NCBI GenBank assembly: GCA_029556545.1
Contig: JAKQEQ010000085.1
Location: forward strand, 1-64,000
Length of the DNA stretch: 64,000 nucleotides
Direction of reading: 5' to 3'
DNA from: Candidatus Hydrogenedentota bacterium
Lineage (GTDB): Bacteria > Hydrogenedentota > Hydrogenedentia > Hydrogenedentales > JAGMZX01
In this document: positions 17,721 to 27,189 of the stretch, piece by piece
Layout: each line of letters starts with the position of its first letter
How positions within the stretch are numbered: the stretch's first letter is position 1
Translations under genes and position numbers: made by a program
The notes under the pieces: generated by a model
Databases searched by the model: none
The model's input: the letters and a program-made list of their open reading frames with translations, nothing else
Told to the model about the DNA's origin: nothing

Positions 17721-18366
17721 GAACGTCTCCGAAAAACCGCCGGCGTAAACGTTTTCTACTTATGCCCGCAACCGCATGGACACGCTGTGCGCCCCTCGCG
17801 CGAGACCTCGCGGCGGTGAATTCAATCGCCAATGCTGACATTCTACCGAATCGCTGCGCATGCAGCCAAGGCTTGGCCCGTCCGTCAGATAATCACGTCT
17901 ACGTAGCCGCATGCAACGTGGAAATATCAAGTGTGAAGCATGAGATTGCAGTGCTTACTTCTGCGCTCGCTCCACGCCGAGCGCCTTGGTGCCCATCAAT
18001 GGAGAGTTATGCCCGACAGAATAGAGCCATCAGGGCGTATCGGTCTGGCCGCCTTGTCCTGTCTCGCATCTGCATGCCCTCGCCCGTCGTGGGTACATAT
18101 GTGTACAGGTGTGGAATCACTGCTCCGTATGTAAAGTAAATCTCACATTTTCGGTGTGTTGGCACGTTGGAAGGGCGCTGCCAGAGCGCAATCGGGCCGT
18201 TTTATTTCAACATCTAGGGGTCAAAATTCGTGCTTGCATATATGTTGTGTTCGTGTTACCATGTTGCCAATATCTATGGTGTATGTAGCGGTTCTCGGCC
18301 ATATGTTGTGGTTATTGACACAATGCCGCGACATTGGTCGGAATATGGGAGGAAGGAGACGCTTAC
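17721..18366. other. gene-free leader region upstream of the 18.4-27.1 kb operon
   Basis: This intergenic stretch of about 650 bases is visibly AT-richer than its surroundings from about 17870. It contains a GTACA-tatg-TGTAC palindrome at 18093-18106 and a TTGACA at 18315-18320 with only a weak -10 (GAATAT, 18341-18346, long spacer). A strong SD, GGAGGAAGGAG, ends seven bases before the ATG at 18367. Open frames here have no protein-like character. It probably holds the operon's control region. Confidence 0.5.
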
Positions 18367-20055
18367 ATGACCCGCAGCCTGCTTGTCTACCTGCCCGGTT
18401 ATCCCTATGCGGCGGAAACCCTTACGCCGCAACACATGCTTGCCGCGATGGCGGGGGCGCTGATGGACGCCGGGCATGAGACGCAGATTCTCGATTTCGG
18501 CGTCGTGGAAGAACTGGGCACGTTGACTTCCGGCAGGCTGGCGAACGCTTTGCTGGGTGCGTCCGCGGCGGACCTGTGGGAGGAACGCGCGGGGGTATGC
18601 TCGCGCTGGACCGCGCGGCGGCGGCGCCGGACACTTACTCGGATGATTCGCGCGGCGGAGGCGCGCCAGTGGGCGACCACTGCGGCGGAACTCGGCACGC
18701 ATACGGGTCTGGACTTCATCGTGCTGCACGTGCCCCGGCGGGAGGACGTCGCGCCCGCGTTGGCGTTGGCGTCCATCGTGCGCGCGGCATCGCCCAGCAT
18801 CCGTATCCTTGCATCCGGGCGGCACGCGGAACGGTACGCCTCCTTCGTGATCGAGGCCGCGCCGGCCATTGACGCCTGTATCGTGGGCGACGTCGAGCCG
18901 GCGATCATCGCGGTGGCGGATCACGTCCGCGCCCCGGAAACGTGGTCCGGACTGCCGAACCTGGTGATTCGCGACGGGGCGCGCGCTTTCGCGACGCCAC
19001 GAGAGGAGGTCCTGCGCCTCGATGGGCTGCCGCGGCCATCGTACCGGCGCGAGGTGTATCCCGCGCTGTATCACGGCGGCAAATTCCGGCTGTTTCCCGT
19101 GCGTGAAAGCCGGGGGAGCGATCATCTCCCACACGCGACGCCGCGTCCGCCGTTCGAAGCGTTTCAGGCGCGGGTGCGGTCGCCGCGCAAGGTGTGCGAT
19201 GAGTTGCGTGGACTTGGGCGGGACTGCGGCGCGCGGGCGTTCCACTTCCTGGGCGATGCGACCCCGGCGGCCACGTTCGACGCGCTGTGCTATGAGATAC
19301 TCGCGGAGTGTCTGCACGTGTTCTATAGCCGTTCCGCGCATGTCCACGACACGGACCCGACGACCCTGTCCACGCTGCACGCCTCGGGGTGTCGCGCCGT
19401 TTCGTTTCGGATCGATACGGGCAGCCAACGGTTACTCGAGGACTATTACGGTCATGAATTCGGCGTGACTCAGATCGAGACGGTGCTGAGCGCTTGCCGC
19501 GAGGCGAACCTTTTCACCGTGGCGGCGTTTACGTATCCGTGTCCCGAGGACGATTACCACGCGCGGGCGGAGACGCTGCGGCTGGTGCGGCGGGCGCGGC
19601 CGCACGCGGTGCGGCTGGGACTGCCCGAGGTGCTGCCCGACTCGGATTGGTGGGACTTCGCCCGCGAGTTCGGGTTCAAGATCGACGCGCGCGCCGTCGC
19701 GCGTTTGGCGACCACGGCGCCCGATCCGTTCGCGACGCCCGGCGCGGACCTCGCCTACGCAATGAAAGGGCGGTCCGCCGCGGCCGTTGGCCAAGAACAC
19801 ACCGGACTTCTCGATGATTTCCGTTTTGAGGGCTTCGCGACGGCGGTGTCGGTCCATGAGGCGCTGCTTGCGCGAGTGTGCGGGCGGCACGACGCCGAGG
19901 CGGAGTACGCCGAACGCCTGCGCGAACTTCTGTTCCTGGGCGACGCGGAGGAGCTTGCGGCGGCGGTGCGCGCGTTCAACGATCGGGCGGTGGCGCCCGC
20001 GAACACGATTCCGTTCGTGCCGTATGCCACGGTGCGCGCCGCCGTGGGGAACTGA
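18367..20055 (+). CDS. B12-binding/radical SAM-like protein lacking the cluster cysteines
   Basis: 562 residues. It is built like B12-binding radical SAM enzymes: an N-terminal Rossmann-like cobalamin-binding-type domain (about 1-190, beginning YLPGYPYAAETLTP, with GDVEPAI near 175), a linker LDGLPRPSY, then a TIM-barrel-like region. Where the family has S-R-G-C-x3-C-x2-C, this protein has S-R-G-Ser251-D-H-L-Pro255-H-A-Thr258, so no 4Fe-4S cluster can form there. The barrel-like SFRIDTGS and downstream helices persist. The reading frame is intact, so this is not simple decay. Strong SD; ends three bases before the ketosynthase gene. Role unknown: perhaps a binding or structural subunit. Confidence 0.75.
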   Translation: MTRSLLVYLPGYPYAAETLTPQHMLAAMAGALMDAGHETQILDFGVVEELGTLTSGRLANALLGASAADLWEERAGVCSRWTARRRRRTLTRMIRAAEARQWATTAAELGTHTGLDFIVLHVPRREDVAPALALASIVRAASPSIRILASGRHAERYASFVIEAAPAIDACIVGDVEPAIIAVADHVRAPETWSGLPNLVIRDGARAFATPREEVLRLDGLPRPSYRREVYPALYHGGKFRLFPVRESRGSDHLPHATPRPPFEAFQARVRSPRKVCDELRGLGRDCGARAFHFLGDATPAATFDALCYEILAECLHVFYSRSAHVHDTDPTTLSTLHASGCRAVSFRIDTGSQRLLEDYYGHEFGVTQIETVLSACREANLFTVAAFTYPCPEDDYHARAETLRLVRRARPHAVRLGLPEVLPDSDWWDFAREFGFKIDARAVARLATTAPDPFATPGADLAYAMKGRSAAAVGQEHTGLLDDFRFEGFATAVSVHEALLARVCGRHDAEAEYAERLRELLFLGDAEELAAAVRAFNDRAVAPANTIPFVPYATVRAAVGN

Positions 20056-20058
20056 GCC

Positions 20059-21303
20059 ATGACGCCGGTCCCGGTGGTGATAACGGGGCTGGGCGTGTTA
20101 GCCTGCAACGGGATCGGGCGACGCGCCTTCTGGGACGCCCTGGCCGCCGGCAAATCGGGGATACGGCCCCTGAGCCGTTTCGATGCTTCGGAGTTTCCGT
20201 GCCGGATTGCGGGGGAACTCTGGGACTTCCGCCCCGAGGATTTCATGAGCAAGCGGGTGGTGCAGCACTGGCATCGCCACGTGCATCAAGCCGTGGCCAG
20301 CGCGCGGCTCGCGGTCGAGGACGCGGGGCTGGCGGCGGCCGCGTATCCCGATGATCGCGTCGCGGTGGCTGTAGGCACGAGCATAGGATCGCCCAATGAG
20401 GCGTATCAGGAACAAGTCGAGGCGCTTCAGTCGGGCGGCTTCCGGAAGGTGAGCAAGTTCGCGTCATCCGCCTTTTCCGGGCACTCGGCCACGGCCCATG
20501 TATCGGTCGATTTTGGATTGCGCGGCCCGGCGATTACTATTGCAAGCGGTTGCGCCACCGGCCTGGACGCGCTGGCCTGGGGCGTAAATCAGATACGGCT
20601 GGGCAACGCCGACGCGGCCGTCGTCGGCGCGACCGAGTCGCCGTTGTTCCCGATGTCCTTCGCGACGCAATGTTCGCTGGGTATTCTCTCGCGGCGTAAC
20701 GACGAACCCGAGAAGGCGATGCGCCCCTTCGACCGGGGCCGGGACGGCATTGTGCTGAGCGAGGGCGCATGCACCGTGGTGCTCGAACGGCTGGACCACG
20801 CGCGATCGCGCGGCGCGCGCATTCTCGCCGAAGCGGCGGGCAACGGGTCCGCGGCGGAAGCGCGTAATCCGCTGTTGCTCGAACAGGACGGCAAGGCGCT
20901 GTCGCGCGCGGCGCGCATCGCGATGCGCGAGGCGGGAGTCGCCCCCGGGGATATCGACCACATCCAGTGTCATGGCGTATCCATCGAGATGTATGATCGG
21001 TGCGAGACGAACGCGTACAAGGAGATTCTCGGCGACCGCGCGTACCGGGTCCCGATCTCGGCGGCGAAATCGATGGTGGGACAGGCGTATGCCGTGGGCG
21101 GGTTGTTTGGCGTGGCTGGCGCGCTGCTGGCGCTTGTCGAGGATATCGTGCCGCCGACGCGCAATCTGGACGACCCGGACCCGCGGTGCGACCTGGATTA
21201 CGTGCCTCACCAGGCGCGGCTGAACGACGTGCGCACGGCGCTGGTGGCGGCCATCAGCTTCGGCGGCACGCACAGCGCGGCCGTATTACGGCGATGTAAC
21301 TGA
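20059..21303 (+). CDS. FabF-like beta-ketoacyl synthase with Cys-His-Gln active site
   Basis: 414 residues of the thiolase-fold KAS I/II family. The nucleophile Cys165 lies in IASGCATGLD, the first His is His305 in QCHGVS, and the conserved Lys337 is in AAKSM. The second catalytic His, expected at KSMxGH, is Gln342 (KSMVGQ). Numbering runs two ahead of E. coli FabF (163/303/335/340), so the alignment is firm. Cys suggests acyl loading is retained; loss of the second His may impair decarboxylative condensation. No acyl carrier protein, reductase or dehydratase is adjacent. It is coupled to the upstream radical-SAM-like gene and to the downstream kinase (TGATG junction). Confidence 0.88.
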   Translation: MTPVPVVITGLGVLACNGIGRRAFWDALAAGKSGIRPLSRFDASEFPCRIAGELWDFRPEDFMSKRVVQHWHRHVHQAVASARLAVEDAGLAAAAYPDDRVAVAVGTSIGSPNEAYQEQVEALQSGGFRKVSKFASSAFSGHSATAHVSVDFGLRGPAITIASGCATGLDALAWGVNQIRLGNADAAVVGATESPLFPMSFATQCSLGILSRRNDEPEKAMRPFDRGRDGIVLSEGACTVVLERLDHARSRGARILAEAAGNGSAAEARNPLLLEQDGKALSRAARIAMREAGVAPGDIDHIQCHGVSIEMYDRCETNAYKEILGDRAYRVPISAAKSMVGQAYAVGGLFGVAGALLALVEDIVPPTRNLDDPDPRCDLDYVPHQARLNDVRTALVAAISFGGTHSAAVLRRCN

Positions 21304-23822
21304 TGTTTCCACTGGACCAGACGGCATCGGCGAGCGTGCTGCTGGGTCTCTCGGCGGTATCGAGCTTGGCCCTCGGCGGGGTGGTGCTGTATCGCAACCC
21401 GGCCAAGCTCGCCCACCGCGTATTCGCCCTCCTGACCGTAAACATCGCGCTGTGGGCGCTGGGCGTGCTCACCATCATCCATTCGCATACGCCGGAAACG
21501 GCCCGGTTTCTTATTCAGGTCACGTTTATCGTCGCGGGATTCCTGCCGGCCACCTTCTATCACTTCTGCGGGTGTTTCCCGAACAATCGCTTCTACGGTT
21601 CCCGGATCGCGCTCGTGGTGCTTTACGCCGGCGCGGCGCTCATGGCCATTATTTCGCAGACGCCGTCGTACATCCGCGATCTGCTCGTGTTTCCAGACCA
21701 GCCGCCGCGCGTCACCTACGGTCCGGCGTTTAACGCCTATGGACTGCTGGTACTGGCTTCGATGGTCGTTTCTTTCGGTAACCTGCTTGTGAAACACCGC
21801 ACGGCGGCGGGGGTGCAACGCCGCCAGCTCCAACATGTTTTCCTCGGCATTTTCGCCTCGACCGTACTGGCCACCTTGACGAACGTCCTCGCGCCCGTCA
21901 TGAACATCGGGTCGCTCGAATTGTACGGGCCGTGTTTTATGGTGCTCCTGATGGCCGTGCTCGCGTACAGCATGGTCCGCTATCAGTTGCTCGACATCTG
22001 GGTCATCGTCTCGCGCAGCACCATCTATGCGGTGCTCACCGCCACCGTGGTCGCCATCTTCCTGGGCTCCGTGGCCATCGTCCATTGGCTGGTCAGCGCC
22101 ACGGGCCACGCACGCGACGTGCTGACCACGGCGCTGGCCGCGATGCTCATCGCACTTGTGATTCAGCCGTTGAAGGAGCGGCTGCAACTGGTGCTGGACC
22201 GTCTCATCCTGAAGCGGCGCTATGACGCCCGGTTGATGACCGAGCGGATCAGCCGCGAAGCGGCGCAATTCATGCATCTTCACGCCTTGCTCGAGCGGGT
22301 CTGCCAGGATATCCTCCATACCCTCGGCGTGGGACTGAGCAGGGTGTTGTTGGTGTGCGAGAAACAGCGCGACACCCTGATCACCGAGTACTCGACGCGC
22401 CCGGAGGAAATCGGCAGGGAAACCATCGACCTCGATATCCTGCTCGAATATGTGGCGAAGCACCCGGAGCCGATCGCGCTCGAGGAACTGCTGCACAGCC
22501 GCCCCACCGAGGAGCGCATACGCGTAGCGGAGCAATTGGCGGAACTGGACGCCTTTCTGTGCGTGCCGCTCAAGACGAAGTCAGGAATTGTCGGACTGCT
22601 GCTTCTGGGCGAGAAAACATCCCGCGACATCTACACCGCCGAGGACGTCACGATGTTCTCGACACTGGCCGGGCCGCTGGGCGCGGCAATCGAGAACGCG
22701 CGACTCTATCGCAAGATCGAAGAGGTGAACCTGCACCTCGAGCGCATCATGGACAACATGCGCGGCGGCGTGATCGCCGTGGACGTCAACGGCGTGATCA
22801 CGACGGTAAACCAGGGCGCGCGCGACATCCTGGGCAAGATCAACGTCGGAGACCGCATGGACGGCCTGCGACCGCCCCTGGCGGACCTGCTGCGACGCAC
22901 CCTCGCCGAGCAACGCTCGATCAGCGACTTCGAGACCGTCATCGCTGGTCCGGACGGTGAGCGCATCCCCGTGCTGCTATCCGCGTCGTTACTGGCCCGC
23001 AGCGAGTGGGAAAGCCTCGGTGCGATGGCGTTGCTCTTCAATCTGACGCAGATCAAGCGGCTCGAGGCGAATGTGCAGCGCGCGGACCGTCTTTCGTCGC
23101 TGGGCACGGTGGCGGCGGGCATGGCGCATGAGATCAAGAACCCGCTCGTATCGATTCGGACCTTTACCCAACTGCTGCCGACCCGGTATCAGGACCCGGA
23201 GTTCCGGGCGAGTTTCTCGGAGATCGTGCTTCAGGAGGTGGACCGGATCAACACGATCGTCTCGCGGCTGCTCGACTTTGCCCGCCCGAGACCGGTCCAG
23301 TTCGCGCCGCAGAACCTGCACCGCATTCTTAGCGACACGCTGGCGCTCATCGAAAGCCAGACCCGCAAGTCCAACATCAAAGTCAACGCGGTCTTTCCGG
23401 AAAAGGATCGCGAGGTCAGCGGCGATGAGCAGCAGTTGCACCAGGTGTTTCTGAACCTCCTGCTCAATGCGATCGAAGCGCTCCAAGAAAGCCGCGAGCG
23501 CCAGATCACCGTCACCATGCGGTATGATCGGGCGCATCTGCGGCGCAAAGACGCGCCCCCGCTCTTTGACGCGGAATGTGTTAAGGTGTCGATTGCGGAT
23601 ACGGGATGCGGTATCCCGCAGGACGCGCTGGACCAGGTGTTTACTCCGTTTTTCACGACTAAGGCCAACGGCAGCGGGCTCGGATTGTCCGTCGTGCAGG
23701 GCATCGTCACGAGTCATGGCGGCGTGATTGATGTGTCGAGCATTCCGGGCATGGGCACGCTGTTCACCGTCACTTTCCCGCTCATGACCGCCGGACGACC
23801 GGCCCAGAGGCAGACACAATGA
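21303..23822 (+). CDS. membrane sensor histidine kinase (7TM-type, GAF, PAS, HisKA, HATPase)
   Basis: 839 residues. About eight membrane segments lie in residues 10-300, then a GAF domain (about 320-470), a PAS domain (about 475-590), HisKA with the phospho-acceptor His609 in MAHEIKNPL, and HATPase_c with N box (LLNAIEA), G1 (DTGCGIP) and G2 (GSGLGL). It autophosphorylates and should pass phosphate to the NtrC-type regulator encoded two genes on. The ATG shares one base with the ketosynthase stop, so translation is coupled. The cue is unknown; a membrane lipid or ketosynthase product is only a guess from context. Confidence 0.92.
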   Translation: MFPLDQTASASVLLGLSAVSSLALGGVVLYRNPAKLAHRVFALLTVNIALWALGVLTIIHSHTPETARFLIQVTFIVAGFLPATFYHFCGCFPNNRFYGSRIALVVLYAGAALMAIISQTPSYIRDLLVFPDQPPRVTYGPAFNAYGLLVLASMVVSFGNLLVKHRTAAGVQRRQLQHVFLGIFASTVLATLTNVLAPVMNIGSLELYGPCFMVLLMAVLAYSMVRYQLLDIWVIVSRSTIYAVLTATVVAIFLGSVAIVHWLVSATGHARDVLTTALAAMLIALVIQPLKERLQLVLDRLILKRRYDARLMTERISREAAQFMHLHALLERVCQDILHTLGVGLSRVLLVCEKQRDTLITEYSTRPEEIGRETIDLDILLEYVAKHPEPIALEELLHSRPTEERIRVAEQLAELDAFLCVPLKTKSGIVGLLLLGEKTSRDIYTAEDVTMFSTLAGPLGAAIENARLYRKIEEVNLHLERIMDNMRGGVIAVDVNGVITTVNQGARDILGKINVGDRMDGLRPPLADLLRRTLAEQRSISDFETVIAGPDGERIPVLLSASLLARSEWESLGAMALLFNLTQIKRLEANVQRADRLSSLGTVAAGMAHEIKNPLVSIRTFTQLLPTRYQDPEFRASFSEIVLQEVDRINTIVSRLLDFARPRPVQFAPQNLHRILSDTLALIESQTRKSNIKVNAVFPEKDREVSGDEQQLHQVFLNLLLNAIEALQESRERQITVTMRYDRAHLRRKDAPPLFDAECVKVSIADTGCGIPQDALDQVFTPFFTTKANGSGLGLSVVQGIVTSHGGVIDVSSIPGMGTLFTVTFPLMTAGRPAQRQTQ

Positions 23823-25768
23823 GGGTAATTCTCGTCATAGCCCAGGACCGGGCCGTGCGCGAGTCCATACGCGCCGCCTGGCCCGAGGGGGACCTGCTGC
23901 TCTTCGAGGACCGCATCGATGCGGCCGGACGCCGCCTGGTGTCGCTGCAAGCCGACGCCATCGTGCTCGACGACGCGCCGGGTCTCGGCATGGAAGCCCT
24001 TGCGCCCATCAAGGCGCTCGCGCCCGGCACGCCCGTCATCGTGATTGCATCACGCGGCGACCTGGTCACGCAGGCCGCGTTTACCCGCGGCGGCGCGGAC
24101 GCCAGCGTGGCGAAGCCGTTCTCCTGCGAGACGCTGCGCGCGGAAGTAGACCGGCTGACGATGCCCGTACCGACGCAGGACGTCGCGCCCGCGCCCGCGG
24201 CGCCCGGCGGAACCGGGGGCGGCCTGCTGCTTCAACAACACCAGATGGCCTTACGTTGGCTGAGCCGGGCTTCGAGTCACAGCGAGGACCCTTGCCGCCT
24301 CAGCCAAGCGCTTATCGAGGCGACGGTGGATATCTTCGGCGCGGCGCGCAGCGCGGTTCTCCTGGAGGAGGAAGGCCTGGTGCGCGTGGCTGCCAGTCAG
24401 GGGTTGCCCGAGAACGTGGCGCAGCCGCTTCGGTTGAGTTTCTCGACAGGACTCATGCGGTGGTTTGACGCACACGCGTGTCTTATAGACCGCCGCGCCG
24501 TCGAGGATCCGAGCGCGCAGGCGGACCCGCACGCGGCGGCCGCGGCGAAGGAGATGCGCCTGCTCCACGCGGTGCTCGGGGCGCCGCTGCTTCGCGTGGG
24601 CCAGGTGTTCGGCGCCGTGTTGCTGGGTGAGCGCGTGGCGGGCGGGGCCTATACCCTCGAGGAACGGGAAATCCTGGCCCTCGTGTGCCGCTGTGTCTCG
24701 CTCGCCTTCGAACGCGCCCACGTCCACGCGGAAACGGCGCGGGGCCAGGCGCGGCTGGACCGCATACTGGCCCACATCAACGCCGGCGTGGTTACGGTGG
24801 GCTCGAACAAGATCATTGTGATGATGAACCGGAGCGCCGAGCAGTTGCTTAACGTGCGCGCTATCGACATGGTCGGGCGTAGCGTGCAGCGGCTGGGCTC
24901 CGCGTTCGCCGACCTTGCCCTGCGCACGCTGGCCGACGGCGCGCCGCGCCTGCGTCAGGAATTTCATGACCCCGCGATCAACGCGACACTCGGCCTTAGC
25001 GCGACGCCGCTGGGCGACGAGGGTGTCGTTATCGTATTTGCCCGTCTTCCGGCGCGGGACGGGAACCGGGAGGATCTCGCGCTCAGCCCGGTGTGGGGGT
25101 ATCTGGCCTCGCGCGTCGCGCAGGAAATCAAGAATCCGATGGTAGCCATTAGTACCTATGCGCAGTTGCTCCCCAAGAAATATGACGCACCGGACTTCCG
25201 TGACTCCTTCTCGGAGGTTGTCCAGAAGGAAGTTGCCCGCATCAACGCGGTGGTCGAGACGCTGTATGCGTTCGCGGAAACGCCGCGCCTCGCGCTCGAA
25301 GCCGCCGACGTGGACGAGGCCGTGCGCGCCGTGCTCGATTCCATGCGCGATGAGATGCGCGAGCACGCGATCACGGTGGACGCCGAGTTCCAGGCGGGCG
25401 GCGCGCTGGCGGAGATTGATCGGAGCCGCTTCGCGACGGCGCTGGCGCACGTCGTGCGCAACGCCATCGACGCCATGGCGCACGGCGGCACACTTTCGGT
25501 GCGCACGAGCCGCGAGAACGGGTGCGTCGAAGTGCGCGTCACGGACACCGGCCCCGGTATCCCGGAAGAGGATGCGGCCAACATCTTCCTGCCGTTCTTC
25601 AGCACGCGCGAGAGGGGTATGGGACTGGGGCTCGCCATCGCGGGACGCATCCTGAAACAACACCAAGGCGAACTGAGGCTGCTGCACAGCGAGCACGGCG
25701 GGAGCTGCTTCGCCCTCGAACTCCCGGCGTCGGAAAAGACTCATGCAAACCATACTCGCGGTGGATGA
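23819..25768 (+). CDS. hybrid sensor kinase with the phospho-acceptor His replaced by Gln
   Basis: 649 residues, apparently soluble. The N-terminus is a receiver-like domain (phospho-acceptor candidate Asp51, Lys in AKPFS, but only a partial acidic pair), then GAF (about 145-300), PAS (about 310-415), a HisKA-like helix pair and an intact HATPase_c (RNAIDAM, DTGPGIP, GMGLGLAIAG). The H box reads VAQEIKNPM: Gln435 occupies the His position, so trans-autophosphorylation there is impossible. It closely parallels the preceding kinase through this region (TYAQLLPKKYDAPDFRDSF versus TFTQLLPTRYQDPEFRASF), which marks it as a diverged paralogue. It overlaps the upstream kinase (ATGA) and the downstream regulator (26 bases). 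Confidence 0.87.
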   Translation: MRVILVIAQDRAVRESIRAAWPEGDLLLFEDRIDAAGRRLVSLQADAIVLDDAPGLGMEALAPIKALAPGTPVIVIASRGDLVTQAAFTRGGADASVAKPFSCETLRAEVDRLTMPVPTQDVAPAPAAPGGTGGGLLLQQHQMALRWLSRASSHSEDPCRLSQALIEATVDIFGAARSAVLLEEEGLVRVAASQGLPENVAQPLRLSFSTGLMRWFDAHACLIDRRAVEDPSAQADPHAAAAAKEMRLLHAVLGAPLLRVGQVFGAVLLGERVAGGAYTLEEREILALVCRCVSLAFERAHVHAETARGQARLDRILAHINAGVVTVGSNKIIVMMNRSAEQLLNVRAIDMVGRSVQRLGSAFADLALRTLADGAPRLRQEFHDPAINATLGLSATPLGDEGVVIVFARLPARDGNREDLALSPVWGYLASRVAQEIKNPMVAISTYAQLLPKKYDAPDFRDSFSEVVQKEVARINAVVETLYAFAETPRLALEAADVDEAVRAVLDSMRDEMREHAITVDAEFQAGGALAEIDRSRFATALAHVVRNAIDAMAHGGTLSVRTSRENGCVEVRVTDTGPGIPEEDAANIFLPFFSTRERGMGLGLAIAGRILKQHQGELRLLHSEHGGSCFALELPASEKTHANHTRGG

Positions 25769-27128
25769 CGAATTCAGCGTCCGCAAGTCCTACGAACTGG
25801 TTCTCGGCGATGCCTACCGGCTCCTGCTGGCGGAAGACGTCGCGAAAGCGTTCGCCGTGCTTGAACAACAGCACGTCGATCTCATCCTGCTCGACCTGAT
25901 CCTGCCCGGCATGACGGGGCTCGAATTTCTTGCTCAACTGCAGGAACGGGGCGAATTGACGCCGGTCATCGTGGTAACCGGTTCGAACACCGTGCAGACG
26001 GCGGTCGAAGTGATGAAGCGCGGCGCGCGCGATTTTGTCGTCAAGCCGTTTGACGTGGAGGATTTGCTCCGGCTGGTCGATCGTGTGCTGCGCGAGCGGC
26101 GTGAGCAACTGGAGCTTTATGCGCTCCGGGAGCGCGACGCCGCGGGCTTCGAGCAGATCATCGGCGACGCGCCCGCCCTGCGCGAGGCGTTGGCCAAGGC
26201 GCGTCAGGCCATGCAGGTGGACTCCACGGTGTTGATCACCGGAGAGAGCGGCACGGGCAAGGACCTGCTCGCGCGCGCCATTCATTGCGGCGGCAGGCGC
26301 GCCGCGGGCCCCTTTGTGCCCATATCCTGCTGCGCGATCCCCGAGCAACTGGTCGAGAGTGAACTGTTCGGCCACATGAAGGGCGCGTTCACCGGCGCGA
26401 CCGAAACGCGCGTCGGCAAACTCGAAGTGGCGGACGGCGGCACCTTGTTCCTCGATGAGATCGGCGAAATGCCGCTCGACGCCCAAGCCAAGCTGCTGCG
26501 CGTGCTCCAGGACGGCGCCTTCTATCCGGTCGGCGCGACCAAGACGATCCACGTGGACTTGCGCGTTGTCTGCGCCACCAATCGCGACCTGTGGCGGACC
26601 GTGCGCGAGGGCGGGTTCCGGGAAGACCTTTTCTATCGCGTGAACGTGCTGCCCATCGAGATGCCGCCGCTGCGCAAGCGGCGCGAGGACATCCCCCGGC
26701 TTGTCGCGCATTTCGTCGCGAAGCACGCGCCTCACGTGAACGCGCGTTGCGAGAGCGTGGCGCCGAAGGCGCTGGCGCATCTGGCGGCGTACGGGTGGCC
26801 GGGGAACGTGCGCGAGCTGGAGAACACGATCGAGCGTCTGCTCGTGATGCACAGCGCCGAACCGGTATTGCAGGCCGAGCATCTCGAGGGCATATTGCCG
26901 GGCACCGGCCGCGAGGCCGCGCGCGGGGTTGATGAATTCGAGGGGCTCCCGCTCACGGAGGCGACTGACCGCCTCGAGCGACATTTGATACTGCGCGCGC
27001 TGGATCGAGCGGATTACGTGCAGTCGCAGGCCGCCGAACTCTTGGGCACGACGCGCCGCATTCTCAAGTATAAGATGGATCATTTGGGCATAACGCCTCC
27101 CGGCGAACCGGACGACGAAGCCGGGTAA
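25743..27128 (+). CDS. NtrC-family sigma-54-dependent response regulator
   Basis: 461 residues. The receiver domain has phospho-acceptor Asp51 (LLDLILPGM) and Lys101 (VVKPFD). The AAA+ domain has Walker A GESGTGKD (167-174), the sigma-54-contacting GAFTGA loop (214-219), FLDEIGEM and the sensor Arg block. A C-terminal Fis-type HTH ends [13 protein letters not shown]. It activates transcription from sigma-54 promoters when phosphorylated, presumably by the His609 kinase two genes upstream. It overlaps the pseudo-kinase gene by 26 bases. Its target promoters were not located. Confidence 0.94.
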   Translation: MQTILAVDDEFSVRKSYELVLGDAYRLLLAEDVAKAFAVLEQQHVDLILLDLILPGMTGLEFLAQLQERGELTPVIVVTGSNTVQTAVEVMKRGARDFVVKPFDVEDLLRLVDRVLRERREQLELYALRERDAAGFEQIIGDAPALREALAKARQAMQVDSTVLITGESGTGKDLLARAIHCGGRRAAGPFVPISCCAIPEQLVESELFGHMKGAFTGATETRVGKLEVADGGTLFLDEIGEMPLDAQAKLLRVLQDGAFYPVGATKTIHVDLRVVCATNRDLWRTVREGGFREDLFYRVNVLPIEMPPLRKRREDIPRLVAHFVAKHAPHVNARCESVAPKALAHLAAYGWPGNVRELENTIERLLVMHSAEPVLQAEHLEGILPGTGREAARGVDEFEGLPLTEATDRLERHLILRALDRADYVQSQAAELLGTTRRILKYKMDHLGITPPGEPDDEAG

Positions 27129-27189
27129 ACGCAAACGAAGGCGCGGCGCAACGCCGCGGCCCGGGCGTAATCATCAAGGAGAAGTTGCT

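Noticed and set aside
17762-18139. A 125-codon plus-strand frame before the five-gene operon
   Set aside because: No SD, no protein-like composition, lies in the AT-rich control region.
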